Position numbers and translations under genes: made by a program. The notes beneath the pieces were generated by a model. It was not told where the DNA came from. It did no database searches and was given only the letters and a program-made list of their open reading frames with translations. From Nymphaea colorata (Eukaryota > Streptophyta > Magnoliopsida > Nymphaeales > Nymphaeaceae), in assembly GCF_008831285.2 (NCBI RefSeq), contig NC_045138.2, forward strand, positions 16,587,934-16,651,933: a stretch of 64,000 nt of DNA. Reading direction: 5' to 3'. Of this stretch, positions 50,786-63,682 are shown one piece after another (within the stretch, counting starts at the first letter, position 1; every line of letters begins with the position of its first letter).

Positions 50786-51064
50786 ACTTTTAACCGAAAA
50801 TTAAATTTAACGACACTAAATAATGTTGGTATAAAATTAAATATCACATTGAAACAAGCTAAAGTAAGGCAAACTATATGCATTTATTTTTAAAATCTAA
50901 ATCTTTGGGCATGATTAAAAAATAAAACTCTTTAACTAAAGACACCATAAATTGTTACCACCGTGAGACATCTCAAATGCTGGCATTGCGCCAAAGTTCA
51001 TTACCGTAATATTTACTTTTTCAAAGCCCTAAAGGTAAACTTGACGACGATATGTAATAATAAA

Positions 51065-51071
51065 TATAAAA
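51065..51071 (+). promoter_or_regulatory. Possible TATA box of the ubiquitin-conjugating enzyme gene
   Basis: TATAAAA lies 193 bp before the ATG at 51258. The leader between them ends in a pyrimidine tract (about 51200-51246), common in plant 5' UTRs. Confidence 0.4.
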
Positions 51072-51257
51072 GAGTTACTTCCCGCTCACGCCAAAGGTTA
51101 AATCTGTAAATTACTGAGTCCACACAATCAGACAACCTCCAACTGCTCTTTAAAAATTGCTAAGCTTCCTTCGTTTTCACATCGTTGTCTCCCGCCCTCC
51201 TTCTCTGTCTCTCTCTCTCTCGCTTTTTCTCTCTCTCTCTTTCTCTGAGCAGAGGCC

Positions 51258-52979
51258 ATGAGTTGCTCTACCTCTCGCAAGGTTCTGCCACCAGTCGAAC
51301 TCTAAGATCTAATTCTGATTCTGTTTCATTCTTCTTTGCCATCTCTTGTTGTAGTCTTCTTTCGTCGTTTTCCTTGGAAGAAGCTGACTCTCTCTTCTGT
51401 CCTTTTTGCGTTTGACATTTCTTGGTGCAGAGTCTCAGTAAGGCAGCATGCCTCCGCATCCAGAAGGAGCTAATGGAATGGGAGGCTAGTCCTCCTCCCG
51501 GCTTTAAGCATAAGGTCTCCGACGATCTTCAGAGGTATGTCTCCAGTCTCCGGTTTTTACCGAAATTTCTCTGTTTTCCGTTGCATGGAGGCATTCTGAC
51601 TTGTTTTTGGGTCTTTGAATCTCAATTGTGTGTTAAGCTGGGTCGTTGAGGTGGTCGGGGCTCCCGGAACGCTGTACGCAAGCGAAACATACCAGCTTCA
51701 GCTTGATTTTCCCGAGAATTATCCGATGGAGGCGCCGCAGGTTTTTGTTGGGGTTCTTATCGCTCTTTTTCGGGAATTTTCTTCTTGAGTTTCGTTTAGT
51801 TTGTAGAATTGAAGCGTTCTTGTTCTTTTTTACTCATTTCTCAGGTGATTTTTCTCCATCCGGCGCCTATGCATCCGCACATTTACAGTAATGGTCATAT
51901 TTGCTTAGGTGATCTTGGTGGTCTTATATGTTCGAGTTCTTCTTTCTACCTTCCTCTCTGTTGAAGGGTTTCGGAATTTCTCTTGGTTCTCGTAGTATTT
52001 TTGTTTTCTTTCTCCTTTCCCATTTACGTTTGTTGCTTTTTATCAACTTCCTTGTGAATGTCTTTTTTGCTGTTTGACTGCATTGCTTTGATTTAATTTT
52101 CTGGAAGTAGCGACTGTTGGCTTATGGGGCTATTAGCTTAATATGCTGAGATTCTTTCTAAAATTTGAAGTCTGTTTCTGGATATGCGCATCTTCGATGA
52201 CGCCATTTATACTATGTCCATGACTATCAGGTATATAGCAAGGGAAGCCAAACCAATTTCATGGATTGTAAGGCTTTCCAGAACGAACATGTGAAACTAA
52301 GTAGCAGGAGATTTCTGACCCATATTCATGGTTCACTTCTGTAACCTACGAGGGAACAGATTAGTGAATGACTGAAACTATCATACTAATGCGAAGTTTA
52401 GTTTAAGCTAACACGGATAGGTGAGGTTGTTTTTGTTTTGATATGAGGTTGTAACTTTATGAATCGGCTAAATGCGCAAGAGATCATAGTGGCTGGTGAG
52501 TGAATTAAAGGGTGAACGACGCCCAATGAGTTCAACTTGTATATCTTTTGCTTTCCTGGTAGTGAGTTTGATAATTGTCTTTTACTGTATATAATTTCCA
52601 AGGTTGTAGTCTTTGTGAGTTTTATAATTTGGTAAAGAAACATATTATATGTTTCATGAAATTGCAGCAATCAACTAATGCTCTTGTCAATCAGATATCC
52701 TGTATGATTCCTGGACCGCAGCCATGACTGTGAGTTCTATCTGTGTCAGCATTCTTTCTATGCTCTCAAGTTCCCCTGCAAAGGTTCCCCTCCACTGCAT
52801 AAATTTTTCCACATACTATCAGTTGGAACGCCATCATGATCAGGACCTGCCTAATTTGTTACTGTTTCTCATTTTGCCTGCAGCAACGCCCTGCGAATGA
52901 CAAACGCTACGTGAGGAACTGCCGCTTTGGTAGATCTCCAAAGGAGACGAGATGGCTGTTCCATGATGAAAAAGTGTAG
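51258..52979 (+). CDS. Ubiquitin-conjugating enzyme E2, UBC15-18 class
   Basis: The E2 accepts ubiquitin from E1 on its active-site cysteine and passes it on with E3 ligases. Six exons (51258-51281, 51431-51534, 51638-51740, 51845-51908, 52695-52783, 52884-52979) give 159 aa, close to Arabidopsis UBC16 (161 aa), with which it aligns almost end to end by eye. The UBC fold runs through ETYQLQLDFPENYPMEAPQV and HPHIYSNGHICLDILYDSW. The active cysteine is Cys97 in GHICLD. The usual E2 HPN tripeptide reads HPH here, a property of this plant class rather than a defect. The C-terminus NCRFGRSPKETRWLFHDEKV is also diagnostic of the class. An alternative end of exon 5 at 52729 was dismissed because the family sequence continues through it. 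Repeats A and A' flank the gene. Confidence 0.95.
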
Positions 52980-53064
52980 ATGATGCTGAAGCAAATCCTG
53001 GGTAGACCATGGTCTCCCTAAATTTCATTTCAAATTGCATACTACTAGTTATTTCAACACTGCC

Positions 53065-53148
53065 AATCTCAAGTATGTCTAGGAATATACAAATCTCCTA
53101 GTATATTGTCGGAGAACGATGTACTTAACAACCAATGTACTCAATTGA
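53065..53148. repeat. Repeat B, 3' flank of the ubiquitin-conjugating enzyme gene
   Basis: The segment with 'atctcaagtatgtctag' and 'gtacttaacaacca' recurs at 54006-54083 with substitutions and a small gap. It starts 86 bp after the stop codon, so it is probably 3' UTR. Confidence 0.65.
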
Positions 53149-53274
53149 AAAGATAAGATAATATTTCTCAAATAAGTCTTGTGATCTCTGTAATCTCCCT
53201 GTTTGGTCCCTTTTTTCTCGGACTTTTGATGAATAATTTGAACACCAAAATTGACTGTTCCTCCCTAAAATGCT

Positions 53275-53950
53275 CATGCGCATCGTGAACCATTTAAAGA
53301 GACAACTGCTTCATCCAGTTCGCCGATCTACCTGTTCTTGTTCATAAATGTGGCCCGAAATTCCAATCGACCTTGACATTCAAACTATAGGGATGCAAAC
53401 AGATCAAATTTGAATCAGCTAAATATACAGGAAATCTGAGCCGGTACAACCACAAATAGAAGGTGGCCCAAATATAAAGCCGACCATCTTCCTTGATGAT
53501 ATTTTTGCTCACTCACTTTGTCACCTTAATGACATACACTTGGGTGACAACCCACATGGCGTGGTTGAACCAAAGGTAATAATGGACTTGATGAAGGACA
53601 TTCTGACTTCCAAGCATTGTAGTAGAAGCATTTTTTCTTAAAAAGGACGTGATTGTGGCTTCTCTTCTCTAATAAATACGGGATTGATGTTTCCTTTTCG
53701 TCGATAAAAAAGAAAAAAAGCAAATGCTATTTCAAATCCTATGTGCTTTTTATGTGTTTACTCATACGCCCCAGCCACGGTTCAGATATTTAAGAAGGAA
53801 TATTTATTCACGAAAAAAACACATTAGATACTCGCTGGTTGTCACGCGACTTTCCGAAAGTTAAAAAAACAGAAAACTTTACAATGAAAGAATATAATAG
53901 AAAAAAAAATTAACTTTTTTATATTGTTAAAAAACAAAGCACCTTTGATT
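53275..53950. repeat. Repeat A', downstream copy of repeat A
   Basis: It is colinear with 50145-50785 in the same orientation. It is followed after about 55 bp by B' (54006-54083), whereas in the first unit A and B are separated by about 2.3 kb that hold the gene. Confidence 0.75.
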
Positions 53951-54005
53951 AGATAGGTCTGTTTGTGAGTTACAGGTGCTATGTTTTTGAAGCATAACCA
54001 GTTTA

Positions 54006-54083
54006 GAGATCTCAAGTGTGTCTAGAAATGTACTAATGTTCTATTGGAGATCACAATGTACTCAACAACCAGTATACTTAAGA
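54006..54083. repeat. Repeat B', second copy of the 3' flank
   Basis: It shares 'atctcaagt.tgtctag.aat' and 'atgtact.aacaacca.tatact' blocks with 53065-53148 in the same order and orientation. Confidence 0.65.
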
Positions 54084-56109
54084 ATATTGAAGCATAACCA
54101 GTTTCATATTGGACTTCAAATTTCCAGTTTCATATTAGCCGTCAAATTTAAGAATATGCCTGCCAGTAAAGGTAACATCAATTAATGTGGATGGAAACCA
54201 TTTCTATAACTCGATGCGTAATAATAATAAAGTAATTGGATACTTTTCTCAGGAAGCTGGTACATAGTTTAGGGTATATTGGTCATTAGCTTCCTTTAAA
54301 CAAGTTTGGGGACACAGTCTTCATTCATCTTTCAAGGAAGTAGCATTGTAAACTCACAAGTCTGGGAACCCAGTCTTCAAACTCTCAAGGAAGTGGTATT
54401 GTAAATTCTCAAGGGGTTTGGTAAAGCTGGTCGTTCTACAAGGTCACCACTAATTCGATAATGGTAGACTTAAACCTAAGCCTAAGCAAATGTAGGCATT
54501 GAGTTGCGCGAGAGTGAGTTAGGTGCACCAGAATTCGGGAACAAAAGGGAGTTGGGGTATTTTGGAAATGTTCAAAAGTTCTTTTTTAACTTCTTTTTGG
54601 GCTCCTATAAAGCGCTCTCCTTTTTACTACTGACCACTAGTGTTTTACTTTCATGGATTATGGGTGAGCGAGAGGTCCATCCTTATCGCCCCAAGCTAAG
54701 CTGAACACCCTTTTATTTCCCTGTCTTTGAGGTTGTGAACTGTGTTGGTGTGTGCAGTCTTCAACTTAAATGCTATGCCCTACCACCTTAATACAAGAAC
54801 ATAACTCTCACAGAAATCGAATTAGTGACATGTCTTTTTACCGTTATACTACCCTTGAAGTTCATTCAGCTCCCTTGAAACTTGAAAAAAAAAAAAAACT
54901 CATGGTATGCAATTTCTCCACTGGTGATGACATTAAATATAAAATCATTTGAATGAGCAAAAAAGTTACTATTAGTATGTATAGATTAAATATAAAATCA
55001 AAATTACATAAGAACAATGAAAATAGAAATTCAACTTATTGAAAAATTAATTAAGAATTAATAATATATGTCAACATGACATGTCACGTTTTTGTGTCGG
55101 CTGACGAATTCAATCAGTTTGTCACTATTGGACACAACTTTGGGTTCAGAACATCGCTCTTTGGGAGCTCAGAAAATGCCTGAACAATTATAGTAACTCT
55201 CTAATTACCTAAAACAACTTAGAAATAAGCATTGGGAGGACAACTCTTTAAAAAAGATCAAATAGTTATTACCTTTCAGTTGACGACTTTCTTGCGGAAC
55301 TCACTCAATATGGTCATGATTTAATATGATTCCCTTTTATTTATGCGCATATTCCAAAAATGTGTATCTAAAATGCCTAAATAAACTATGGGACAAACTT
55401 TACTTGTTTGAACGTACTTTTGAAACACTTCCCACTCCCACCAAGAAACAAATGTTCTCTTTTAGGAACCCTGCCCTTATGTTGTACACTTGTAATTTTG
55501 AGTTGGGTTATACGAATGCCACCATGAATGATTTACAGATTTAGGGTTTTGTAGATATTTTCTCATGATGTGAGTAAGGATGTTAAAAAGATCGGACTCG
55601 AATAGATTTACCTTTAAATATTATAAATTATTTTTAAAATTTAAAAAGTGAAAAATAATGAGAGTTTTTACCGAAATGCAGCCATGTATGTCGGTATTGT
55701 ATCATTAATCAAACAGACATGCCGCAAATTCTTATATTTATAACAATGATAATATGTATAACATTTGCCAAACTCTAAACTTTTTGGATTGGTATTAAGT
55801 TTGCAGATTTTACCAATTTTTTAGTTATAAAAAATTAGTTTAGAAAGTAAAAAATCATCCAATGGAGGCTTATCTTTCGTTAATCAGAGATTAAGAGTCA
55901 GAAATCAACTATGTTCTTGTTCGAGTATCCTCCGTGGAAGCCACATTTACTCAGTGACCATGCTGCTGATAGTTGGTCTGCCCGGAGTAGCCTCAGGCTC
56001 AGGGGAGTAACCAGTGTCCATCTGAGAGAGAGAGAGAGAGAGGGAGCCCAACGGGGTCTCTTTCTTGCTTTTGCGTAGCCGCAGGTCTCATCCTGTGTTT
56101 CTGAAGCAA
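54084..56109. other. Spacer before the RsmI-like gene
   Basis: This is AT-rich with no supported gene. 'agcataaccagttt' occurs at about 53991 and 54091, and 'aagtctgggaacccagtcttca'-like sequence (54308-54378) is repeated, so small tandem repeats continue for a few hundred bases after B'. A GA tract lies at about 56022-56042, shortly before the next start codon. Confidence 0.6.
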
Positions 56110-59100
56110 ATGGTTCGGTTAATTCATTGCTGTGTGGCCGTGTCATGGGCGTCAAGAAGACTTCTCCTCCCTTCACCACCTCTTGCTGTCCAAGCCTATC
56201 CTCTTTCTCTCCAATCTTGCTGCCGCAGGCGCATCACCGTCTCTCTTCCGCGCCATGCTCTTTGCTTCTCTGCTGGACCCCTGGCGGACGAACCACTCCA
56301 AGAGAGCATCTCTTTCAAGCCAACTAAAAGAGTGAGTTCTCTGATGCCCACCTCTTTAAATTCTTTGTAAAGTCCCCCAAGAGACTGAAACTATCAAGCT
56401 TGTAAACTTGCTTTGAATCCCCTTGCTGCCATTGAGCCAACTCCTCACTCCTTTGAAACGCAATATGGCAATTCGTTCAGCTTTCCTTCTTATAGTCTGA
56501 TCCATCGCACGCTTATCTGTTTATGCGACTGTAGCGTACATGTGGTCTTAACGCCTGGTCAATTTTGGATATCAAATTGCTGGTCCCAGTTCTTACCGTG
56601 ATTGCATCCTTGCTTGGTTCTTAGGTTATTTCTGTGTCGCTACTACTGCGACTACTGATGCTCCTAACTCTGTCATTGTTGCTACTAGTTCTATTATACA
56701 GCTATTCTCTAACTTAAAATGTAATTTTATCAACTTTTTTTTGGCTTTCATGTCCCATCCCTAGCTCCGCTATTTCTCTTTCTTGATGTATCAATGCCTG
56801 TCCACATGTCTGGTGTTCATATCCTTCTGAACCCTCGTTCCAGAACTTATCAATTGCATTGTTCCATCTCCATGCAGGATGCATTGGAATCTGGTCTATA
56901 TCTCGTGGCAACCCCAATTGGTAACCTAGAGGATATTACACTGCGGTATGATGTTAGCTTTTAGTTTGGTTCTTAAAAATATGAACTATAAGTATATGCC
57001 ATCATAAGCTGTCTAATGAACATGATTTGGAGCCCTTGAAATGTCTAATTTAAATATTGATTCTCCTCTTCTTAGTGTTATCTGTATCTTTTCTTGCATT
57101 TTCTATCTCCTTTTCATATTTCCTTCTTAGTGTTAGTCTTTTCATATAGTTCTTGTTGTTAGCCGAAAGTTCTTTCACTGCAGGGCACTACGTGTTTTGA
57201 AGTCGGCTAACTTAATACTATCGGAAGATACAAGACACTCTGGAAAGTTGCTCCAGCACTACAATATTAAGACGCCCCTTGTAAGATATTTCCATTGTTA
57301 ATGCACAGGCGTACAAGCACATGCATATACGCAGAATTGTTTTTTTATATTAGATATAAAAAAATATCAGGGTTAGAAAGGATATTTGTAAAGTGGCTGA
57401 ACTTTTGATTAGCATGTTAATTTCCATTGAGGCCATAAAACTTGAATATGCTTTGACATGTCTTTTGTCCTTGTCTGTCTTTTTTCTTGAAGTTTTTTTC
57501 CCTGTTGCAGCTTAGCTATCACAAGTTCAATGAATCTCAGCGAGGCACATTAATCCTACAAAAACTTCAGCAAGGAGAGATCATCGCATTGATTAGTGAT
57601 GCAGGGACACCAGGCATCAGTGATCCTGGAGAACAACTTGTAAGCAGTACTAGTAACACTACCTCTTTTAATGCTGATCTGATTGACAATAATGGTTTTG
57701 ATTATGCTATTACATACTTCTATCTGCATTTGCAAAATTCTAGTGCTGCACCTATCTTGTTGAACATTTCTGCTGTAATAGCATATTGGACTTGGATAGC
57801 AGCATGATTTGTATTTTGTCTCCACTACCTTTCAATTTCAACAAGCTTTTACTACCTGGCCTATACGTCATGACATATGTAACATTTCAGGTTGATGGTT
57901 CTAGTCTGAAAACTTCACCTTGAAATCCTTCATATGCCAATAGGAATATGTCCGCAATTTGTGAAATTTCTTCCAGGATAAACTTCCAATATTAGGTGCA
58001 TATTGATAGTGCATTTTGTAATATGAAAGCTGTCAGCTACATTAGTAATGTACTAAGGAACTAAAATTGTCAGAGTAAGAAATGGCACCTACGATATCAG
58101 ATGTATGTGTCCCATATGTTGTCACATGAGTTAGTGTTGCACATTTTTACCTCTTAACTTTGAGGATTTAGATCCTATTTTTCTCTGGATCAATCAATAA
58201 GTTTGGAAATATAGAAATACATGTTCACCTAATTTTTCTTGTTTTCTGTTATGTTTCTGAGTTAAGTGGAGAGTTGCACCACACTAGTTGCAAATTTTCG
58301 AGCTTATTATTTGCTTCCTTCTTATTTGTTCTAGCGTTCAACTAAACCTAAATTTTGATGCAGACAAAGTTATGTGTGCATAACAAGATCCCTGTTTTTC
58401 CGATTCCGGGGCCATGCGCTGTGATTGCTGCTCTATCTGCCTCTGGGCTGTCAACTGATGAATTTACATTTGGTAATAACATAGATTTCATGTCTATAGC
58501 TAGCTACATGTACATAGATTTTCTAAATTGTCAGTGTCGTCATGCTGAAAAGAAACTTGCTCTTATTTTACAGTTTTAATTGCAAAAAGAACTCTTCTAG
58601 ATATAGAAAAACATAAATTAATACTCTCTGTAATAAGCCAAACTAGTGTTAACATAGTTCAACCATGTCTTATTAGCCTCACGGTGCTTCAGAATTTAAG
58701 TATTCATAAAGAGTTTCTAAAAACTTACATTTTGAAACATGAAATTGCAGTTGTTCGATTGTAAGTTTCCCTTTGTTAGCATTCTATTAAGTATTAATGG
58801 GGGGAAATATTTCTTTCCAATTCCATGTTTGATGTAGTCAGATTATTCCAGTGCCATGCATAACCTTAATACAAATGGTATTGACTGTAGGGTGAAATCC
58901 TTTACCACCTTGCCTCCTAGGTTTTATCTGTATCTGTGGCTTACTGCACAAATGGCTTATAACAGATTGTTTATACTTCCTCTTGAATATTCTAATTTTT
59001 ATATTATCTGTAATTGTAGTGGGTTTTCTTTCTAAGCACGCTGGATCAAGAAGACAAAGGCTGCTTATCTCTTCCAGTGAAGCTGCAACCCAGATTTTCT

Positions 59101-61197
59101 ATGTTCCTCCCCACAAGATCCAGGCTTTCCTTGATGAAGTCACTGAGATTTTTAGTACTTCAAGGTTAAATTTGTGGGGACTAGCTGCTTTTTTTTTTTT
59201 GGTGTTGCTCAAAAGTGTCAAAGAAATTTTTTCTTGACTTTGAATGAGATTCTATCATTCTGTTTGTCCTTAATTTGGCAAGACCTGACTCCATCAAGTG
59301 TGGTAGTTGCACGGCGTCCTTTCCTTTTTTCATCTCTCCTGCCTTCCTTCTTTTCAAGGACATCCACTTGATAAGATGACCTAACCACAACATAAGCAAA
59401 CTGGTATAGGAAGAAATGAGAGTCCAATATGTGAATAAGCCAGAATTATGGAGAAGAGTTCGAACTTCTTTCATGTCAGATGACATTATGTAGCACTTTC
59501 TGAGTGTATTATTTTTCATAATCATGCTGCATATTTCAGTCTGTCAAGTGAGTGAATTGAAGATAACAATTTTTGCATTTGCTGTTATAAGATACCTTTG
59601 TAGAATAGAGTCCAATTTCCATTTAATCTTTTTGTTCTTGATGATGATATTTTTGGATGATTTAGGAACTGTGTTATTGCACGAGAGATGACGAAGGTTC
59701 ATGAAGAGGTAAGATTGTATAAGTTGGCAACATGCATGGTTCATGATTTTTTAGCCGAATTCCTAGCAGGAGCATATTTCTGTAGTTCCGAACAGATCAA
59801 CTGTCATGTTATGTTGTGCTTGTGAGCATTCCTGTCATGTAAAATGTGTGTACTAGTTGCTGTATAAGTCATTAATGATTAATCACTTTTCCTAAGCTTT
59901 CAAAACAATCACATCAATTGAATTTATAGCTGAAGGTCAATTACTGACTACTGAGCATCTCTTCAAATAAACGTCTACTAGGCCGATGTTTAAGAGGTAA
60001 TATTGTGGTTATATGCCTAGTTACTATGACCATTAGACTATTCCACTCGACTTCCATCTGGTTTTAACTCATTCCCTGGAGCTTTGTCTGCTGCAGATGT
60101 TAAAAAATTTCTTTCACATATATGATTCAACTATGTGAATCACATTGAAAAAAAGAGCTATGAAGCTTTTTTCCATTTTTCCAGTATAAATATCGTATTG
60201 GTCTTGAAATCAACTGAAGTGAAACATTCCATGTTCTGATTAGTATGCTTAAGGAAGCAGTTAAGCTTCGACATCAATGCTTGAAGGGTTGATTATAGGT
60301 TGTTTCATGTGGAAGCTTTTGCCCTTCAGAAAGGCATTATTTCTTCACAAACTATATGCATTTTTTTTTATGGAAACCATGTTTAAGCCTGCAGATCAAC
60401 ATTTTCCTATCAAACTCCATCTTATCATGTTTGTGAAGTAATTCTTTTGTGTTCATATTTTTAGTCCTGTAGCAAAATTCTTCCTTTAGCTTTGAATTTC
60501 CTGTCTCTTACTAGAATTTTTCTTGCTTTTATGATAACATCTCTCCCCAAATTCAGTTCTGGCGTGGCACATTAGGTGAAGCAAAAGAAGCTTTTTCAAG
60601 CTACCAGCCAAAAGGAGAGATAACAATTTTGGTTGAGGGGAAAAGGGACTCTGCTGCAGAAGTCCCTTCAGAAGCAGAAATTGCACATGAATTGAGGGAA
60701 CTGGTATCAAATGGTCACAGCCTTTCCATGGTAATCTGGCCCTTAGGTGTCTTCATTTCTAACACAATGCATTTGGTTTAAATCATCATCCCTCTCATCC
60801 TTGCAATGCATTGGTTGGACACATTTTTGAGCAAGTGTTTCATTTACCTGCAACAATCCTGATCCTTGTAATAACCACTGGTCCAGAATTATTCTGACAA
60901 TGTTTAGTTTGATATTAGTATATTGGACTGAAAATGATGCAAGGATTCTTGTATCTCATCATACTGGAAAGTCAGTGTCCATGTAAAAGCTCCATATGCA
61001 ATTTGCAGTTTCTTTAGATCTCCTTTTTCTCATCTTTTTTTTAAATATCCTTATTGGTTGTTTAGTCTTCCATGTAGGCAGTGAAAATGGTATCAGAAAG
61101 TACAACAGTGAAGAGGAAGTCAGTTTATTCACTCGCCTTGAAGATCTTTGGAGATAAAACAGAACTTCCAAAACAGGTTTCTAGTGAAAAGGATTGA
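56110..61197 (+). CDS. RsmI-type rRNA small subunit 2'-O-methyltransferase, organelle-targeted
   Basis: Bacterial RsmI uses S-adenosylmethionine to methylate the 2'-OH of C1402 of 16S rRNA; the plant version most likely acts on plastid (or mitochondrial) 16S rRNA. Nine exons (56110-56331, 56878-56945, 57184-57280, 57511-57639, 58364-58472, 59020-59164, 59666-59708, 60557-60730, 61078-61197) give 368 aa. Residues 1 to about 74 (exon 1) are rich in Ser, Arg and Leu, poor in acids, and fit a transit peptide. The tetrapyrrole-methylase fold follows: GLYLVATPIGNLEDITLR (80-97), SEDTRHSGKLL (110-120), ISDAGTPGISDPGEQL (157-172), PIPGPCAVIAALSASGL (185-201), REMTKVHEE (263-271) and GEITILVEGK. These are the RsmI hallmarks in correct order. 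The first in-frame ATG is at 56110. A 3' alternative splice is possible (see findings). The frame is intact, so the gene looks functional. Confidence 0.94.
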
Positions 61198-63562
61198 CAT
61201 TCTGAAAGGTAGAAGGAACATTAATTTGATTATGGTACTATTTTGCACAATTGAAAGGTCTACCTTTGATATCTTTATTCAATAGAAGAATAGGATAACT
61301 TTGACTATTTTGAAGTGTGAAGTTCTGCTTTTCTGTTCTTCTGGGGTTTCAATTCAGCAATTATTGGTTTTCAGGTATTCCTTGAGGCATTCAGTATCTG
61401 AATGGCATGTTGCTGCTGCTGTGGCTGATGAGCTGGCAATTAGAACATGGTCATGCTATCCATGTTTTTTACGTGCTTTGCTCAGTTTGAAAATCCAGCG
61501 TGAAGCTTCCCAATCGTCCATTCATATGGATTGGAACTCATGTTTCCCTGGAGGCAATCAAGTGTGCTGCAGGATCCACTCCTGTTGGTGAAGATTCTCG
61601 CGTTCACTACTCTTTTAGTTTGATCGGAACCATGAAGATTGTGCATATGCCTATGTCACCAATATCAGCATCTATGTCACCGATATCAGCATCGGAGATT
61701 AATCATTTTAGGAGAATCAGTGTACTTTAAAATCTGTTGCTAGACATTTCTTAAACCAGAAAGCACGATTCATAATTCGAATCTGTATTTACCCATACGG
61801 GCCGACGCTAATAATGTAGCTGAATCATCAGATGTATTAGTTGGATATACTGAAACTGTATCACGACTGCTTTGACTTTTGAATGTAACATCTAGCCACC
61901 AGACGCATGAAATTCTATCTGAGCTGATGATGGTTGTTTTGAACGCGAATCCCCCGAGTAAATGAAGCAGATATGCAGTGCTGATTTGTACAGCAGACAA
62001 TTATCGAACTTATCATAATCATTTCAATATTTGCTTCTGTAATGGGTTTGATCTAATCCATTGACAACCCAATTAGTGTTCTTGATTAGCCTGTTAATTT
62101 TTTTTCTTGAATCTCGACAACCATGCTTAACCTTTTTCCAACCATAATTTTCTTGTAACACAGAAATAAGTAAAATGCTTTCTAACACTTTCCTAGTTCC
62201 ATTTTTCTCATGGCATGTAAGGAACATAAAATATTTCAAAATAAAAAACCTGATACATCTTTGCATGCAAAAATCATGGAACTTCCTTTTTGATGTTTAT
62301 GTTTGTCCTTAACCGATGAATGGACTTGCCTTTGGTGGTGGCTTCGGTATGCCATGTGTACACATAATCTTGTTCACCCGTGTTTGGTGATCAGGGAACA
62401 AACAAATATAGGGACTTCGAGAATTGCTGTAAGCAGCTTGATATATGAATTCACGAATTATCACATCAAGCGACCTTGTGAAAATGCATGTGCAAGCTAC
62501 CATTTGACCAATAAAACTTGTTTTATGCTATTGGATCATGAACAATTAGGTGGTGGCTTTCTCATACCATCTTAATGGATTTCCTTCTAAATATCACACA
62601 GTGGGAGCCCAGTGAAGGGAGCATCCAAAACAAGTGAGTGTGGGGAGGCGCTTCCAATGCCACTTTTAGAGAGGATTTGGGCAGAGATGTAAATGGTTAG
62701 TATACAGTTATTTTCCGGATTTTCTGGTAGGTCAATTCAACCATTCAACATGTTGAAATGATCCAAGCAGCTTCAACAGAACAGATGGCAGATTGCGTGC
62801 GCCGTGCTGCGTGTCATCACTCAACTGATTGTTTGAGCAGAAGAAAGGGACGGCGATTCGGCCGTAACCGTCGCCTTTTGAATTAGGGGCGGGGATCAAG
62901 ATTGCCCTTTTCTTTAGGGGTTAAAACGGTTCGGTGATTTTCTTTCGAAAATTAAAAGCTTTTTTACAATTTTTCACAAGGACCAACTTTAGTTTTCAAA
63001 TTTTTACATGGGCTCAAATTATTATTTTTTTTCTAAATTGTAAAGGGTAGTTTCCTCTCTCAAAATCTCAAAAAGTTGTGTTTGTTTCATTGCGGATGTT
63101 AGATCTGTGCCGATCTGAGATCCATTGTCTATGGTCGTATCCATCTGACCTTAACTCTATGGTTTTTAATATTTAGTATGGATTTTCTAAAACATACCTT
63201 TTAATGCAGTCAGGCTAAAAACTCAACCAAAGGGATTGTGGCCCGCACCAAAGTAGATTACATTCTTCAAGCAGAGCAAAATACCAACATAAATTTCCAA
63301 AAAAAAAGGATCTTCGATTGAAGAGAATATTAACTGGCTGAGGTAAAGATAATTGGATCGAGCTTCGAAAGACCTTCCAATATCAGACCCGCTCGAGACA
63401 CCAAGCTTTTACATCTCGCATCAAATCAAAGCAGAAAATGACAATGGCAGTAATTTTCTAGAGAGAGAAGAAGGTTAGATTGTGTAAACTGATTGAATTT
63501 TCTTTTCTCTCGAGACACATGGTTTTGCACACACGTAGCAGGAAGAGCGGGGAGCTTCTTCC
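61198..63562. other. 3' flank of the RsmI-like gene and spacer
   Basis: The first 500 bp probably include the 3' UTR. Two tandem 21-bp units (61651-61671 and 61672-61692) differ at one base. A 70-codon open stretch at about 61380-61590 has no recognisable domain. The remainder to 63562 shows no gene; 62870-63180 has a mixed GC-rich and homopolymer look but nothing I can classify. Confidence 0.55.
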
Positions 63563-63568
63563 TATAAA
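63563..63568 (+). promoter_or_regulatory. Probable TATA box of the phytoglobin gene
   Basis: TATAAA lies 120 bp before the ATG at 63683, a usual distance allowing a 5' UTR of about 85-90 nt. Confidence 0.6.
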
Positions 63569-63682
63569 GAGGGCCAAGAAGTGACCAGAGAGATCCAGTT
63601 CCTTCTTTCCTTTGGCTTTCCCTCTTCTCTTTGCCCTCCTCTTCCTTTCAGTTCTAAGTTTAGTGACTTTCAGAGGATCACC

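Larger units (their letters stand above)
48071..51064. other. Spacer between D2HGDH and the ubiquitin-conjugating enzyme gene
   Basis: This starts with the D2HGDH 3' UTR (AATAAA at about 48254). No gene is supported. The region holds a hAT-like fragment (48535-48684), an AT-rich stretch whose end 'catttacatcccta' (about 50066-50079) looks like a terminus of another hAT-like element, and repeat A (50145-50785). Confidence 0.65.

Noticed and set aside
52730..52740. GTGAGT inside exon 5 of the E2 gene as a splice donor
   Set aside because: The conserved family sequence (VSSICVSILSMLSS) reads straight through it, so it is coding.
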